The notes beneath the pieces are model-generated. The model worked only from the letters and a program-made list of their open reading frames with translations. It did no database searches and had not been told where the DNA came from. The position numbers were made by a program, and so were the translations under genes. Shown in pieces: positions 8,824-17,268 of a stretch of DNA of 64,000 bases. The stretch covers positions 124,001 through 188,000 of the forward strand of contig NZ_NEFF01000001.1 in assembly GCF_002252045.1 (NCBI RefSeq), in the 5' to 3' direction. Positions within the stretch are counted from its first letter, which is position 1; every line of letters starts with the position of its first letter. Origin of the DNA: Ignatzschineria sp. F8392 (GTDB lineage Bacteria > Pseudomonadota > Gammaproteobacteria > Cardiobacteriales > Wohlfahrtiimonadaceae).

Positions 8824-9561
8824 GTGAAACATATCGATAAAAAAGATTCCCATCGCGCCTCTTACCATTCTCTTAAAAGAGTGGGAGGAGCGCTACTTCT
8901 GCTTCTTCTCATCTCTCTTGTGGGAACAGCGCTCTATTTTCATGATCGTTTATGGTTATTGCCGAAATATTTTGAGTCAGGTGAGACATCGCCGGTGGAG
9001 ATAGAGAAAGAGAGGGATCCACATTTTTCCCCAGTAGATCTGGAAGCTCGTGCATTAGAGGCATATCAATATGCGAAAGCACATGATTTTGATTTGGAAC
9101 ATGCGATTTTGATCGATTATGGTCGTCATTCTGGGAAGAATCGTTTCTTTGTTTGGAATTTTACAGACAATCGCGTTGAGATTGAGAGTCTTGTCGCCCA
9201 TGGTTATGGTAATCAAGGATTTGAGAGTAGCAATCAAGAGATTGTCTTTAGTAATACGCCCAATAGTTACGCCTCTTCCCTTGGGAAATATCGTATTGGG
9301 GCGCGTGCGCCGAGTCGGTGGGGGATCAATATTCACTATAAGATGCATGGTTTAGAACCGACGAATGATAAGGCTTTTGAACGTTATATTGTTCTGCATT
9401 CTTTTGAGATGATTCCTGATGAGGAGCAATATCCTGCTTATCTGCCGATGGGATTTAGCCAAGGATGTCCTGTGATCGATAATGGTACGATGGTGAAAGT
9501 TGATCAGTTATTGCAGCATAAAGAGAAGCCGGTATTACTTTGGGCTTACTATTTAGAGTAA
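8824..9561 (+). CDS. Membrane-anchored murein L,D-transpeptidase catalytic-domain protein (YkuD_2-like)
   Basis: The 245-residue protein has one N-terminal membrane anchor (VGGALLLLLLISLVGTALYF) and a periplasmic domain. The domain shows YGRHSGKNRFFVWNF, SSLGKYRIGARAPSRWG, ERYIVLHSF and MGFSQGCPVIDN. The His in LHSF and Cys in SQGCPV fit the catalytic pair of L,D-transpeptidase-like enzymes, so peptidoglycan crosslinking or remodelling is the likely role. The start is GTG 8824 with AAGG upstream; the ATG two bases before it is immediately closed by TGA. It is probably cotranscribed with rlhA-nnrD. Confidence 0.8.
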   Translation: MKHIDKKDSHRASYHSLKRVGGALLLLLLISLVGTALYFHDRLWLLPKYFESGETSPVEIEKERDPHFSPVDLEARALEAYQYAKAHDFDLEHAILIDYGRHSGKNRFFVWNFTDNRVEIESLVAHGYGNQGFESSNQEIVFSNTPNSYASSLGKYRIGARAPSRWGINIHYKMHGLEPTNDKAFERYIVLHSFEMIPDEEQYPAYLPMGFSQGCPVIDNGTMVKVDQLLQHKEKPVLLWAYYLE

Positions 9562-9684
9562 GCGTGGTGAGCGTTATTAAGTGGTAAAGCATCTGCTATT
9601 TGACCTACTATTCTGGCTTTTTTCTCATCATTTGATAGGGGATTTAGCATAAGACTTAAAAAAACTTTCTGTAAAAAAAAGAGC

Positions 9685-9713
9685 TTACCGCAATAGCGGT
9701 GAAAAAATATTGT
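9685..9713 (+). promoter_or_regulatory. Weak candidate promoter upstream of the carA leader hairpins
   Basis: TTACCG and TATTGT sit 17 bp apart and overlap a small hairpin ACCGC-AATA-GCGGT (9687-9700). The match to sigma-70 consensus is poor. If real, the transcript would pass through the hairpins and terminator at 9741-9818 before reaching carA. Confidence 0.3.
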
Positions 9714-9740
9714 ATAAGAAAAGGGATCTCGTTATGATGA

Positions 9741-9818
9741 AATGCTTCTAAGGCATGAAGCATTGATTGTCTAAAAGCACGTAAAACTCTCATCTTTGAG
9801 AGGGACGTGTTTTTTTTT
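9741..9818 (+). terminator. Tandem hairpins ending in a strong terminator upstream of carA
   Basis: First hairpin AATGCTTC...GAAGCATT (9741-9764) is a perfect 8-bp stem. The second (9777-9809) pairs CACGT/ACGTG and CTCTCA/TGAGAG and is followed by nine T (9810-9818). It lies 216 bp after the transpeptidase-like stop and 144 bp before carA. It either ends the upstream operon or acts as an attenuator for carAB; sequence alone does not decide. Confidence 0.75.
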
Positions 9819-9859
9819 GCCCTAAAAAAGTGAAATGATAAAGCGTGAAATGAAAGTAC

Positions 9860-9925
9860 AGCTCAATCACAGCTCAGTCAAAGTTCAATCAGAGTTCAAT
9901 CAGAGTTCAATCAGAGCTTAATTAA
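9860..9925. repeat. Six-unit 11-bp tandem repeat before carA
   Basis: Units read AGCTCAATCAC, AGCTCAGTCAA, AGTTCAATCAG three times exactly, then AGCTTAATTAA. The period is one helical turn and the array ends 36 bp before the carA ATG, so it covers the zone where a promoter or operator would be expected. A poor TACAAT box follows at 9933. Function unknown. Confidence 0.8.
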
Positions 9926-9961
9926 AACACAATACAATATAGAGATGGAGAAAGAAGAGAA

Positions 9962-10477
9962 ATGATAAATCCTGCGGCATTGGTATTAACAGATGGCTCA
10001 ATTTTTAGAGGAGAGAGTGTTGGCGCTGAAGGTGAAGTGATCGGGGAATTGGTTTTTTATCGTAATGCCACAGGATATCAGGAAGCTTTAATAGATCCTG
10101 CTTGTGCCGGTAAAATCGTGACCTTTACTACTTCCCATATCGGAAATACCGGAATCAATGATCAGGATAATCGTTTTGCATCGATAGCGCCCTCTGCTGT
10201 TGTGATGCGAAGTCTCTCTCTTATTCCCTCCCATTTTCGAAGTCGGGAATCTTTTTCTGATCTTTTGCGGCGACGAAATATTATCGCACTCTCCGGGATC
10301 GATACTCGGGAATTGAGTCAACGCGCATTAAGTGCCGGCACTCTACTAAGCTGTATTATCACCGGCAACTATAGTGATCGAGAGCTACAAGAGAAGGCCG
10401 CACAATCTTTTGCCAAGAGAGAGTCCACTCTTCTGACCACTTTTTCTAATTTAAGTAATCATCCATTAGAGGCATAA
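9962..10477 (+). CDS. carA: Carbamoyl-phosphate synthase small subunit, N-terminal domain only (glutaminase domain absent)
   Basis: The normal CarA is about 380 residues: an N-terminal domain that docks on CarB and a C-terminal class I glutamine amidotransferase that supplies ammonia. This gene encodes 171 residues matching only the N-terminal domain ([51 protein letters not shown]), ending near the domain boundary. The glutaminase signatures (nucleophile Cys in a GICLGHQ-type motif, the later His/Glu) are missing. Only 11 bp separate the stop from the CarB ATG, so no second-frame remnant exists. The reading frame is intact, so this looks like clean domain loss rather than decay. CarB can use free ammonia, so the pair may be ammonium-dependent. 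Identity is certain; the functional consequence is inference. Confidence 0.92.
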   Translation: MINPAALVLTDGSIFRGESVGAEGEVIGELVFYRNATGYQEALIDPACAGKIVTFTTSHIGNTGINDQDNRFASIAPSAVVMRSLSLIPSHFRSRESFSDLLRRRNIIALSGIDTRELSQRALSAGTLLSCIITGNYSDRELQEKAAQSFAKRESTLLTTFSNLSNHPLEA

Positions 10478-10488
10478 GGGGGAGCATC

Positions 10489-13400
10489 ATGCCAAAACGT
10501 CAAGATTTAAAATCGATTCTTATTATTGGTGCCGGCCCTATTGTTATCGGCCAAGCTTGTGAATTTGATTATTCAGGTGCGCAAGCATGTAAAGCAATTA
10601 AGGAGGAGGGGATTCGCGTCATCCTTGTCAACTCTAATCCGGCAACGATTATGACCGATCCGGAGCTTGCAGATGCCACCTATATTGAGCCGATTGAGTG
10701 GCAGACAATTGCTAAAATTATCGCAAAAGAGCGTCCCGATGCGATTTTGCCAACGATGGGTGGGCAGACGGCACTCAATTGTGCGTTAGATCTCAGTCGT
10801 CATGGGATATTAGCAAAATATGGAGTGGAGCTTATTGGGGCCACAGAAGATGCGATCGATAAGGCGGAGGATCGAGGACGCTTTAAAGAGGCGATGGAGA
10901 AGATCGGTTTAAAGTGCCCGCAAGCATTTGTTGTTCACTCCATGGCGGCGGCATTTGAGGCGCAGAAGAGAGTAGGTTACCCCACATTGATTCGTCCCTC
11001 TTTTACTATGGGGGGAACAGGAGGTGGTATTGCGCATAATGAAGCGGAGTTTATCACCATTTGTGAGCGAGGATTTGAAGCTTCTCCTACACACGAGTTA
11101 TTAGTTGAGCAATCAGTCCTCGGTTGGAAAGAGATTGAGATGGAAGTTGTACGGGATAAAAAAGATCACGTTATGATTATCTGCTCCATTGAGAATTTTG
11201 ATCCTATGGGGGTTCATACCGGCGATTCGATTACGATTGCACCGGCACAGACCTTAACAGATTCGGAATATCGAGCGATTCGTGAGGCGACTTTTGCTAT
11301 TATTCGAGAGATTGGGGTTGATACGGGGGGCTCTAATGTTCAGTTTGCCGTAAATCCCGCGAATGGTGAGTTGGTGGTAATTGAGATGAATCCTCGCGTC
11401 TCCCGCTCATCTGCACTTGCTTCAAAAGCAACAGGATACCCCATTGCGAAGATGACCGCTAAGTTAGCGGTGGGTTATACGCTCGATGAACTCAATAATG
11501 AGATTGTTGGTGATGCTCTTAGTGCTACTGTGGAGCCTGTAATCGACTATGTTGTAACAAAGGTGCCCCGTTTCGCTTTTGAGAAATTTCCTAAAGCGAA
11601 TGATCGGCTCACCACACAGATGAAGTCGGTTGGCGAAGTCATGGCGATGGGGCGAACCTTTCAAGAGTCGTTACAGAAGGCGCTTCGAGGTTTAGAGGTC
11701 GGTTTGTCAGGGCTTAATCCGCGAACAAGATCAGAAGCAAGCGTGATTGCCGAATTAGCGATGCCGGGACCGGAAAGATTACTCTATGTTGCCGATGCTT
11801 TTCGTTTAGGAATGAGCCGGGAGGAAGTTCATCACTATTGCCAAATCGATCCGTGGTTTTTGGCACAAATTGAGGATCTGATTGTCGAAGAGCAACAACT
11901 CGAGAGAGAAGAGTTGCGAGATCTCAATTTTGAGCGTCTACTGCAATTGAAGCGTAAAGGATTCTCTGATCATCGTATTGCGACATTATTAGATATGAAA
12001 GAGTCCCATATTCGCGCATTGAGAAATGAGTATCAACTTCATCCCGTCTATAAACGTGTTGATAGTTGTGCCGGGCGTTATCCTACGGATGTGGCTTATC
12101 TCTACTCAACTTATGAAGCATATTGCGAAGCCCGTGTGAGTGATCGCCGTAAAATTATGATCTTAGGCGGTGGTCCTAATCGAATTGGGCAGGGGATTGA
12201 GTTTGATTATTGCTGTGTACATGCTTCTCTTGCGCTTCGAGAATCAGGCTTTGAAACGATTATGGTCAATTGTAATCCAGAGACTGTGTCGACCGATTTT
12301 GATATCTCCGATCGTCTCTATTTTGAACCGCTCACATTAGAAGATCTTTTGGAGATTATTCGTATCGAAAAACCTGAAGGGGTGATTGTACAATATGGCG
12401 GGCAGACACCGCTTAAATTGGCAAAAGCCTTAACTGCTAATGGTGTTCCCATTATTGGAACATCGGCTGCAAGTATCGATTTAGCGGAAGATCGGGAACA
12501 TTTTCAAAAAATTGTGGATCAACTCGGCTTAAAGCAGCCTGAAAATCGTATTGCTCACCATAATGATGAAGCACTACAGTTAGCTGAGGAGATCGGTTAC
12601 CCATTAGTCGTCCGCCCATCTTATGTTTTAGGTGGCCGGGCGATGCAGATTGTTCATTCTAGTGAAGAGTTAACACAATATATGGTGGAAGCGATTGAGG
12701 TATCTGAAGAGACGCCGATCTTGTTAGATCATTTCTTAGATCACGCTATTGAAATTGATGTTGATGCTGTCTCTGATGGTGTTGAGGTTATCATCGGTGG
12801 AATGATGGAGCATATTGAAGAGGCGGGTGTTCATTCTGGTGATTCAGCCTCCATTTTGCCACCTCACTCCCTTAATCGGGATATACAAAAAGAGATAGAG
12901 CAACAGACAAAAGCGTTAGCTAAAGCGCTCAATGTTGTGGGATTGATGAATGTTCAATTTGCCGTTCAAGATGGTGTCGTCTATCTATTAGAAGTCAATC
13001 CTAGAGCCTCAAGAACAATCCCTTTTGTTAGTAAAGCGACATCGCTTCCGTTGGCAAAAATTGCCGCTAGGGTCATGGCGGGTATCTCCCTCAAAGAGCA
13101 GGGAGTGACCAGCGGGATAGAACCCCCTTATTACGCTGTTAAAGAGGCGGTATTTCCTTTTAATAAATTTGCAGAAGTGGATGTTATTTTAGGACCAGAG
13201 ATGCGCTCAACTGGTGAGGTAATGGGGATAGGAGAGAGTATCTCAAGCGCCTATTTAAAAGCGCAATTAGGTGCGGGTGAACGACTTGTTAAAAAGGGGA
13301 AGATCTTCTTATCGGTACAAGATCGTGATAAAGCGTTATTGAAGAGAGTCGCCAAAAACTTTATCGATCAAGGTTACTCTCTAGTGGCAACAGAGGGAAC

Positions 13401-13698
13401 GGCCGATTTTCTTCATCAAGCGGGATTCCCGGTAGCATCGATTGCAAAAGAGGCAGGAGATCATCTTCCGATTCTTGAGATGATTAAAGCAGGTGAAATT
13501 GCATTGGTGATCAATACCGTTGAGCGAAATCCTCAGGCAATCGAAGCAAGTTATCAGATCCGCCGGAGCGCACTAAATCATCGTGTCCCTTATTACACAA
13601 CAATTGCCGGGGCCAAAGCGGTGAGCGAAGGAGTTGCAAATTTAGATCATCTTGAAGTCGCCTCTCTTCAAGAGCATCATCAGACTTTAAAGGTCTAA
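10489..13698 (+). CDS. carB: Carbamoyl-phosphate synthase large subunit
   Basis: CarB makes carbamoyl phosphate from bicarbonate, ammonia and two ATP for pyrimidines and arginine. The 1069-residue protein is full length. The first ATP-grasp half has [41 protein letters not shown] and [12 protein letters not shown]. The second half has [41 protein letters not shown] and [14 protein letters not shown]. The C-terminal MGS-like allosteric domain has [15 protein letters not shown] and VINTVERNP. If aligned with E. coli, one threonine thought to contact the UMP/IMP phosphate is replaced (INTT to INTV), so feedback may differ. It follows truncated carA by 11 bp and ends at a terminator. Confidence 0.97.
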   Translation: MPKRQDLKSILIIGAGPIVIGQACEFDYSGAQACKAIKEEGIRVILVNSNPATIMTDPELADATYIEPIEWQTIAKIIAKERPDAILPTMGGQTALNCALDLSRHGILAKYGVELIGATEDAIDKAEDRGRFKEAMEKIGLKCPQAFVVHSMAAAFEAQKRVGYPTLIRPSFTMGGTGGGIAHNEAEFITICERGFEASPTHELLVEQSVLGWKEIEMEVVRDKKDHVMIICSIENFDPMGVHTGDSITIAPAQTLTDSEYRAIREATFAIIREIGVDTGGSNVQFAVNPANGELVVIEMNPRVSRSSALASKATGYPIAKMTAKLAVGYTLDELNNEIVGDALSATVEPVIDYVVTKVPRFAFEKFPKANDRLTTQMKSVGEVMAMGRTFQESLQKALRGLEVGLSGLNPRTRSEASVIAELAMPGPERLLYVADAFRLGMSREEVHHYCQIDPWFLAQIEDLIVEEQQLEREELRDLNFERLLQLKRKGFSDHRIATLLDMKESHIRALRNEYQLHPVYKRVDSCAGRYPTDVAYLYSTYEAYCEARVSDRRKIMILGGGPNRIGQGIEFDYCCVHASLALRESGFETIMVNCNPETVSTDFDISDRLYFEPLTLEDLLEIIRIEKPEGVIVQYGGQTPLKLAKALTANGVPIIGTSAASIDLAEDREHFQKIVDQLGLKQPENRIAHHNDEALQLAEEIGYPLVVRPSYVLGGRAMQIVHSSEELTQYMVEAIEVSEETPILLDHFLDHAIEIDVDAVSDGVEVIIGGMMEHIEEAGVHSGDSASILPPHSLNRDIQKEIEQQTKALAKALNVVGLMNVQFAVQDGVVYLLEVNPRASRTIPFVSKATSLPLAKIAARVMAGISLKEQGVTSGIEPPYYAVKEAVFPFNKFAEVDVILGPEMRSTGEVMGIGESISSAYLKAQLGAGERLVKKGKIFLSVQDRDKALLKRVAKNFIDQGYSLVATEGTADFLHQAGFPVASIAKEAGDHLPILEMIKAGEIALVINTVERNPQAIEASYQIRRSALNHRVPYYTTIAGAKAVSEGVANLDHLEVASLQEHHQTLKV

Positions 13699-13786
13699 CT
13701 ACAAAAAGATCGACTGAATATTGGCTGAATATCGATTAAAGATCGATTGAAAATTGATTAAAAGATTATAAAGTAGGTTATAAAAT

Positions 13787-13830
13787 CCTCAAAATAGTGC
13801 ATTTTAATGGACTATTTTTGAGGGTTTTTT
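13787..13830 (+). terminator. Rho-independent terminator of carAB
   Basis: CCTCAAAATAGT pairs with ACTATTTTTGAGG (one bulged T) around a 13-nt loop, followed by GTTTTTT. It is 88 bp after the carB stop. The rest of the 470-bp gap to 14168 is AT-rich, with no gene seen apart from the repeat at 14060. Confidence 0.85.
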
Positions 13831-14059
13831 AGTATCGCTTCTTTTATAAAAAGAGAGGAAAAGCACGGTTATATCGTTATTTGTGATTTTTAGTATATTA
13901 TTTTATAAATGGGGAATAAGGGAGTTATTGATTGACTTACATTATTATTTCACTTAATTTTTAAAAAAGAGAAAGTTGCATGCAACATATTTCATAATCT
14001 GTTAGCAGATGGATTAATTAAGATTATAAAAAGTGAACGACTAATCACCTATAAGTAAA

Positions 14060-14089
14060 AGCTTTATAGAGCTTTATAGAGCTTTATAG
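14060..14089. repeat. Three exact 10-bp tandem repeats
   Basis: AGCTTTATAG is repeated three times without a mismatch, about 80 bp upstream of the cyclase-family gene. Helical-turn spacing in a promoter zone; role unknown. Confidence 0.75.
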
Positions 14090-14168
14090 CGAGTTCTAGC
14101 GGGTTATATAGGGAGAGTTGTTGAGAAAAATAATAGAAGTCAGAAAGTTAAATATTGAAGGAGCGGAT

Positions 14169-15116
14169 ATGTGTCAATTTCATCTACCAAGAGAGTATAA
14201 AATTAAACCGAGTCCATGGGGACCTGATGATCAAATAGGGCGTCTTAACTGGATTACAGATGAGAGTCGGGCGCGGGTAATGGAAGCGATCAATCCGATA
14301 AAATCGTATGATATTTCAGTCGATTATTTTATCGGTATGCCTTCATGGGCTGGTGCAGGAGACCCCTCTTTCCAGATCTGGATGACCCATACACCCAAGG
14401 GGAATGTGAATGATGACTTGATGCCGGTAAGCAAGGAGTCGAAGCAACTTATTGGCTATTCAGGAGATGCATTTACAATGTATACCCATTGTGGAACACA
14501 TATGGATACCTTGAATCACTTTGGTTATGGGGATCAGATCTGGAATGGTTATTCAGAAGCAGAGGATTTAGGGAGTCGTCACTGGAATAAATGTGGTCCA
14601 GAAAACTTCCCCATTATCTGTGCAAGAGCAGTCCTATTAGATGTTGCTGGAGCTTTAGGGGTTGATCGACTTCCTGAATCTTACGGCATTGGGCAAGCAG
14701 ATCTTGAAAAAGCGATAGCGCTACAGAACGTTACGATACAGCAAGGTGATATTGTGATGATTCGCACCGGGCAGATGACAGTTTGGCCCGATCGAGAACT
14801 CTATCTAAATAATTCTCCCGGCCTTAATATCGAGGGTGCTCAATTTTTGGTAGGATTAGGTGCGATGATTATAGGTGCTGATAATATCGCACTTGAGCAG
14901 ACACCATCTGCAGAGCCTGATAATTATTTCCCGGTACATACCTATCTCTTTGCAGAGGCGGGCGTGACTATTTTAGAAGTTCTCAATCTTGAAGAGCTAG
15001 CGCGTGATCGAGTCTATGAGATGGCTTTTATTGGAAGAGCGATGCCGATTAAAGGGGCGACAGGCGCACCGATTCAGCCGGTAATTTTTCCATTGAAACA
15101 TTCATTGGCAGCGTAA
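14169..15116 (+). CDS. Cyclase-family metal hydrolase (kynurenine formamidase/isatin hydrolase superfamily)
   Basis: The family signature HxGTHxDxxxHF is present as THCGTHMDTLNHFG near residue 107, giving the His/Asp metal ligands. Other fits are WGPDDQIGRLNWIT, GDIVMIRTGQMTVWP and ALEQTPSAEPDNYFPVH. Members hydrolyse amides or cyclic amides such as formylkynurenine or isatin, usually with Mn or Zn. The start is ATG 14169 because AAGGAG sits 6 bp before it; the in-frame TTG at 14118 lacks a ribosome site. The product is 315 residues, cytoplasmic and with no signal peptide. It is followed after 89 bp by an amidase, so the two may degrade one cyclic amide compound in two steps. The substrate is not known. 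Confidence 0.8.
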   Translation: MCQFHLPREYKIKPSPWGPDDQIGRLNWITDESRARVMEAINPIKSYDISVDYFIGMPSWAGAGDPSFQIWMTHTPKGNVNDDLMPVSKESKQLIGYSGDAFTMYTHCGTHMDTLNHFGYGDQIWNGYSEAEDLGSRHWNKCGPENFPIICARAVLLDVAGALGVDRLPESYGIGQADLEKAIALQNVTIQQGDIVMIRTGQMTVWPDRELYLNNSPGLNIEGAQFLVGLGAMIIGADNIALEQTPSAEPDNYFPVHTYLFAEAGVTILEVLNLEELARDRVYEMAFIGRAMPIKGATGAPIQPVIFPLKHSLAA

Positions 15117-15205
15117 TAGTTAAGCGTGGGTAGAGAAGAGAGAAATGGTCGAGTTACGATCGATCAGAAGTCGATCAGAAGTTGACTAGAGAGGGGGGAG
15201 TAATA

Positions 15206-16576
15206 ATGAAGCGATATCGAACAGTACGTGCATTGCATGAGGCTTACCGTGTAGGGGAAACAACTCCTTTAGCGTATACAGAGTCTCTCTTAGCAGAAGC
15301 GGAGAGTGATCATTATGAGCGGGGAACATTTACTGCGATTTTGCGAGAGCGTGCTTTAGCAGAGGCCGCTGCAAGTAGTGAGCGGTGGGCGCAAGGTACT
15401 CCTCTTGGTCTCTTTGATGGTGTTCCGCTTGTCTGGAAGGATCTTTTTGATATTGCCGGCACTCGAACAACGGCTTCTTCCCTTGCTTATCTCGATGCTC
15501 CGGTAGCGGAGCGGGATGCTGCTGCGGTTGCCTTTTATAGCGCTCAAGGTGGCGTTAATTTAGCAAAGGTTGGATTGTCTGAATTTGCCTACTCAGCTTT
15601 AGGGATTAATCCTGGCTTAGGAACACCTGCAAATGCTGCGACTTCCGGCGAACGTCGGATCCCCGGAGGCTCATCAAGTGGAACGGCAGTTGCCGTGAAA
15701 AAAGGCTTGGTATCAATAGGAATGGGGACAGATACGAGTGGCTCAATCCGTATTCCGGCAGCTTTTCAAGGACTCTATGGCTATAAGCCTAGTGGTGATT
15801 TCTACCGAGATACTGCTGGCATTATGCCTCTCTCAACAACTTTAGATACTTTTGGTCCAATCGCTGCTTCATTACAAGATTGTTACGATCTCTATCGCCT
15901 CTTTAATCAACAGCCACCTCAATTATTAGAGCAGATTTCAGCAGAGAGATCTGATGGGGGAGGGCCTCTTCGCTATTGTGTTCCTACCAATATATTTAAG
16001 TGGGAGATCGATCAAGATGTCCTCGATTGTTTTGAGCAACTTCTCTTACAATTAGAGAGAGGGGGCTATACTATTGAGCGCATTGATGTTCCGGCAATAG
16101 ATGCAGTTGCAGATATTATGGATCGTTATGGAACTTTTGCAGCTGCTGAGTCGAGCTATTATCATCGAGCATTATTACAAGATGAACGCCGGCAGAAGAT
16201 CCATCCTCGTGTTTTGAGTCGAATGGCAAGGGCTAATTCGATGAGTGCAGTGGATTATTTAACATTAAAGGCAAAGAGAAGCGAAATTCTAGCGTTGATG
16301 CGTGAACAATATTCTTCAACTATCTTCTTAATGCCGACGGTAGCGATGGAAGCTCCCTTATTAGCGCCTTTAGAGGTCGATGATGAAGCATTCTTTCGTG
16401 AGAATTTGCGAGCGATGAGATTGACGGTTGTCGGTAATTTTTTAGCGTGGGATAGCATTACATTGCCGATGGGGGTCGGTGATGAAGGTTTGCCGTTAGG
16501 ACTGATGGTCTCTAATAATGGATCAGATCCTGATCTACTCTTTGATGAAGCAACAAAGATTGATCGATTGATTTAA
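15206..16576 (+). CDS. Amidase-signature family hydrolase
   Basis: The Ser-cisSer-Lys triad of the amidase signature family is visible: Lys in PLVWKDLFDIAG (near residue 75), cis-Ser in PGGSSSGTAVAV, and nucleophile Ser in GTDTSGSIRIPAAF. The product is 456 residues, close to family length. The start is ATG 15206, preceded by the strong site GAGGGGGGAG; TTG 15182 is a frame extension without support. It releases ammonia from an amide, with substrate unknown. GatA is unlikely because no gatC or gatB is adjacent. Pairing with the cyclase-family gene suggests a small catabolic or detoxification unit. Confidence 0.85.
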   Translation: MKRYRTVRALHEAYRVGETTPLAYTESLLAEAESDHYERGTFTAILRERALAEAAASSERWAQGTPLGLFDGVPLVWKDLFDIAGTRTTASSLAYLDAPVAERDAAAVAFYSAQGGVNLAKVGLSEFAYSALGINPGLGTPANAATSGERRIPGGSSSGTAVAVKKGLVSIGMGTDTSGSIRIPAAFQGLYGYKPSGDFYRDTAGIMPLSTTLDTFGPIAASLQDCYDLYRLFNQQPPQLLEQISAERSDGGGPLRYCVPTNIFKWEIDQDVLDCFEQLLLQLERGGYTIERIDVPAIDAVADIMDRYGTFAAAESSYYHRALLQDERRQKIHPRVLSRMARANSMSAVDYLTLKAKRSEILALMREQYSSTIFLMPTVAMEAPLLAPLEVDDEAFFRENLRAMRLTVVGNFLAWDSITLPMGVGDEGLPLGLMVSNNGSDPDLLFDEATKIDRLI

Positions 16577-16647
16577 GAGATGATGGGCTGTTCTGTTGAG
16601 CTCTGTTTAGAAAATAGCCTCTGATGAAATATTGCGCATAAAAAGTT

Positions 16648-16675
16648 TTGACACTAGAGAAAAATCACGTATACT
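16648..16675 (+). promoter_or_regulatory. Promoter of first tRNA-Val gene
   Basis: TTGACA (16648-16653) and TATACT (16670-16675) with 16-bp spacing, 57 bp before the tRNA. Confidence 0.8.
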
Positions 16676-16732
16676 TACTTTCGTCGATCAGGACACTCAA
16701 TGAAAATTGAGTAAGCATATAAGCTTCTATTT

Positions 16733-16808
16733 GGGTGCTTAGCTCAGCTGGTAGAGCATCGCCCTTACAAGGCGAGGGTCGGGGGTTCGATCCCCTCAGC
16801 ACCCACCA
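16733..16808 (+). tRNA. tRNA-Val (anticodon TAC), copy 1
   Basis: 76-nt cloverleaf beginning GGGTGCT, with paired 3' AGCACCC and encoded CCA. The anticodon stem-loop CGCCC-TTACAAG-GCG gives TAC, valine. D-loop AGCTGGTAGAGC and T-loop GTTCGATC are standard. It has its own promoter and terminator. Confidence 0.98.
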
Positions 16809-16817
16809 AATAGTAAG

Positions 16818-16848
16818 AGAAGCCCTGTGTTGAAGCAGGGCTTCTTTT
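16818..16848 (+). terminator. Terminator of first tRNA-Val
   Basis: Perfect 10-bp stem AGAAGCCCTG/CAGGGCTTCT around an 8-nt loop, followed by TTT. Confidence 0.88.
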
Positions 16849-16906
16849 AATTTAGGTTTATCATGCAGCTTCAATATTAATTGATAAAAAATAAAATCAA
16901 ATAGTA

Positions 16907-16936
16907 TTGACAGATGCCAATAAGTAAAGATATAAT
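16907..16936 (+). promoter_or_regulatory. Promoter of second tRNA-Val gene
   Basis: Consensus-perfect boxes TTGACA (16907-16912) and TATAAT (16931-16936) spaced 18 bp, 12 bp before the tRNA. The strongest sigma-70 promoter I can see in the window. Confidence 0.92.
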
Positions 16937-16948
16937 CATTACTCTATT

Positions 16949-17024
16949 GGGTGCTTAGCTCAGCTGGTAGAGCATCGCCCTTACAAGGCGAGGGTCGGGG
17001 GTTCGATCCCCTCAGCACCCACCA
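16949..17024 (+). tRNA. tRNA-Val (anticodon TAC), copy 2
   Basis: Identical over all 76 nt to the copy at 16733, including the CCA end. Flanking sequence differs apart from a few bases after CCA, so the copies are independent transcription units. Confidence 0.98.
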
Positions 17025-17030
17025 AATAGG

Positions 17031-17061
17031 AAACCCTACAACTTCGGTTGTAGGGTTTTTT
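17031..17061 (+). terminator. Terminator of second tRNA-Val with UUCG tetraloop
   Basis: AACCCTACAAC/GTTGTAGGGTT stem closed by a TTCG tetraloop, followed by a T-run. C(UUCG)G loops are exceptionally stable, so termination should be strong. Confidence 0.93.
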
Positions 17062-17159
17062 CATATCTCGAGATAAAAATTTAAGATCAACAAAATCTAA
17101 GATTATAAGATCATATATTCAGGGAATAGTTTCGGAATCATATTAGATAAAAAAGCGCT

Positions 17160-17192
17160 AAAAGAGAGCCCTTCCATTTTAGGGGAAGGGCT
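17160..17192 (-). terminator. Terminator of the ClC gene (minus strand)
   Basis: Perfect 9-bp stem AGCCCTTCC/GGAAGGGCT around an 8-nt loop. On the minus strand it is followed by CTCTTTTAGC. It lies 77 bp beyond the clcA stop and may also catch plus-strand readthrough. Confidence 0.75.
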
Positions 17193-17268
17193 TTCTGACG
17201 CTTCAATTCTTGAATTTGTTTTTATATTTTTTAATTTTTTAGCATTTTCTCTTTTTTATGTTGCTTAG

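Noticed and set aside
10440-10500. Frameshifted carA with the glutaminase domain in another frame
   Set aside because: carB starts 11 bp after the carA stop, so there is no sequence left that could encode a glutaminase.
14118-14168. TTG start for the cyclase-family gene
   Set aside because: AAGGAG directly precedes ATG 14169, and the extension has no family sequence.
16665-16874. Minus-strand 69-codon frame across the first tRNA-Val
   Set aside because: It is an antisense reading of the tRNA and its terminator (WVLRGSNPRPSPCKGDAL), a well-known spurious translation.
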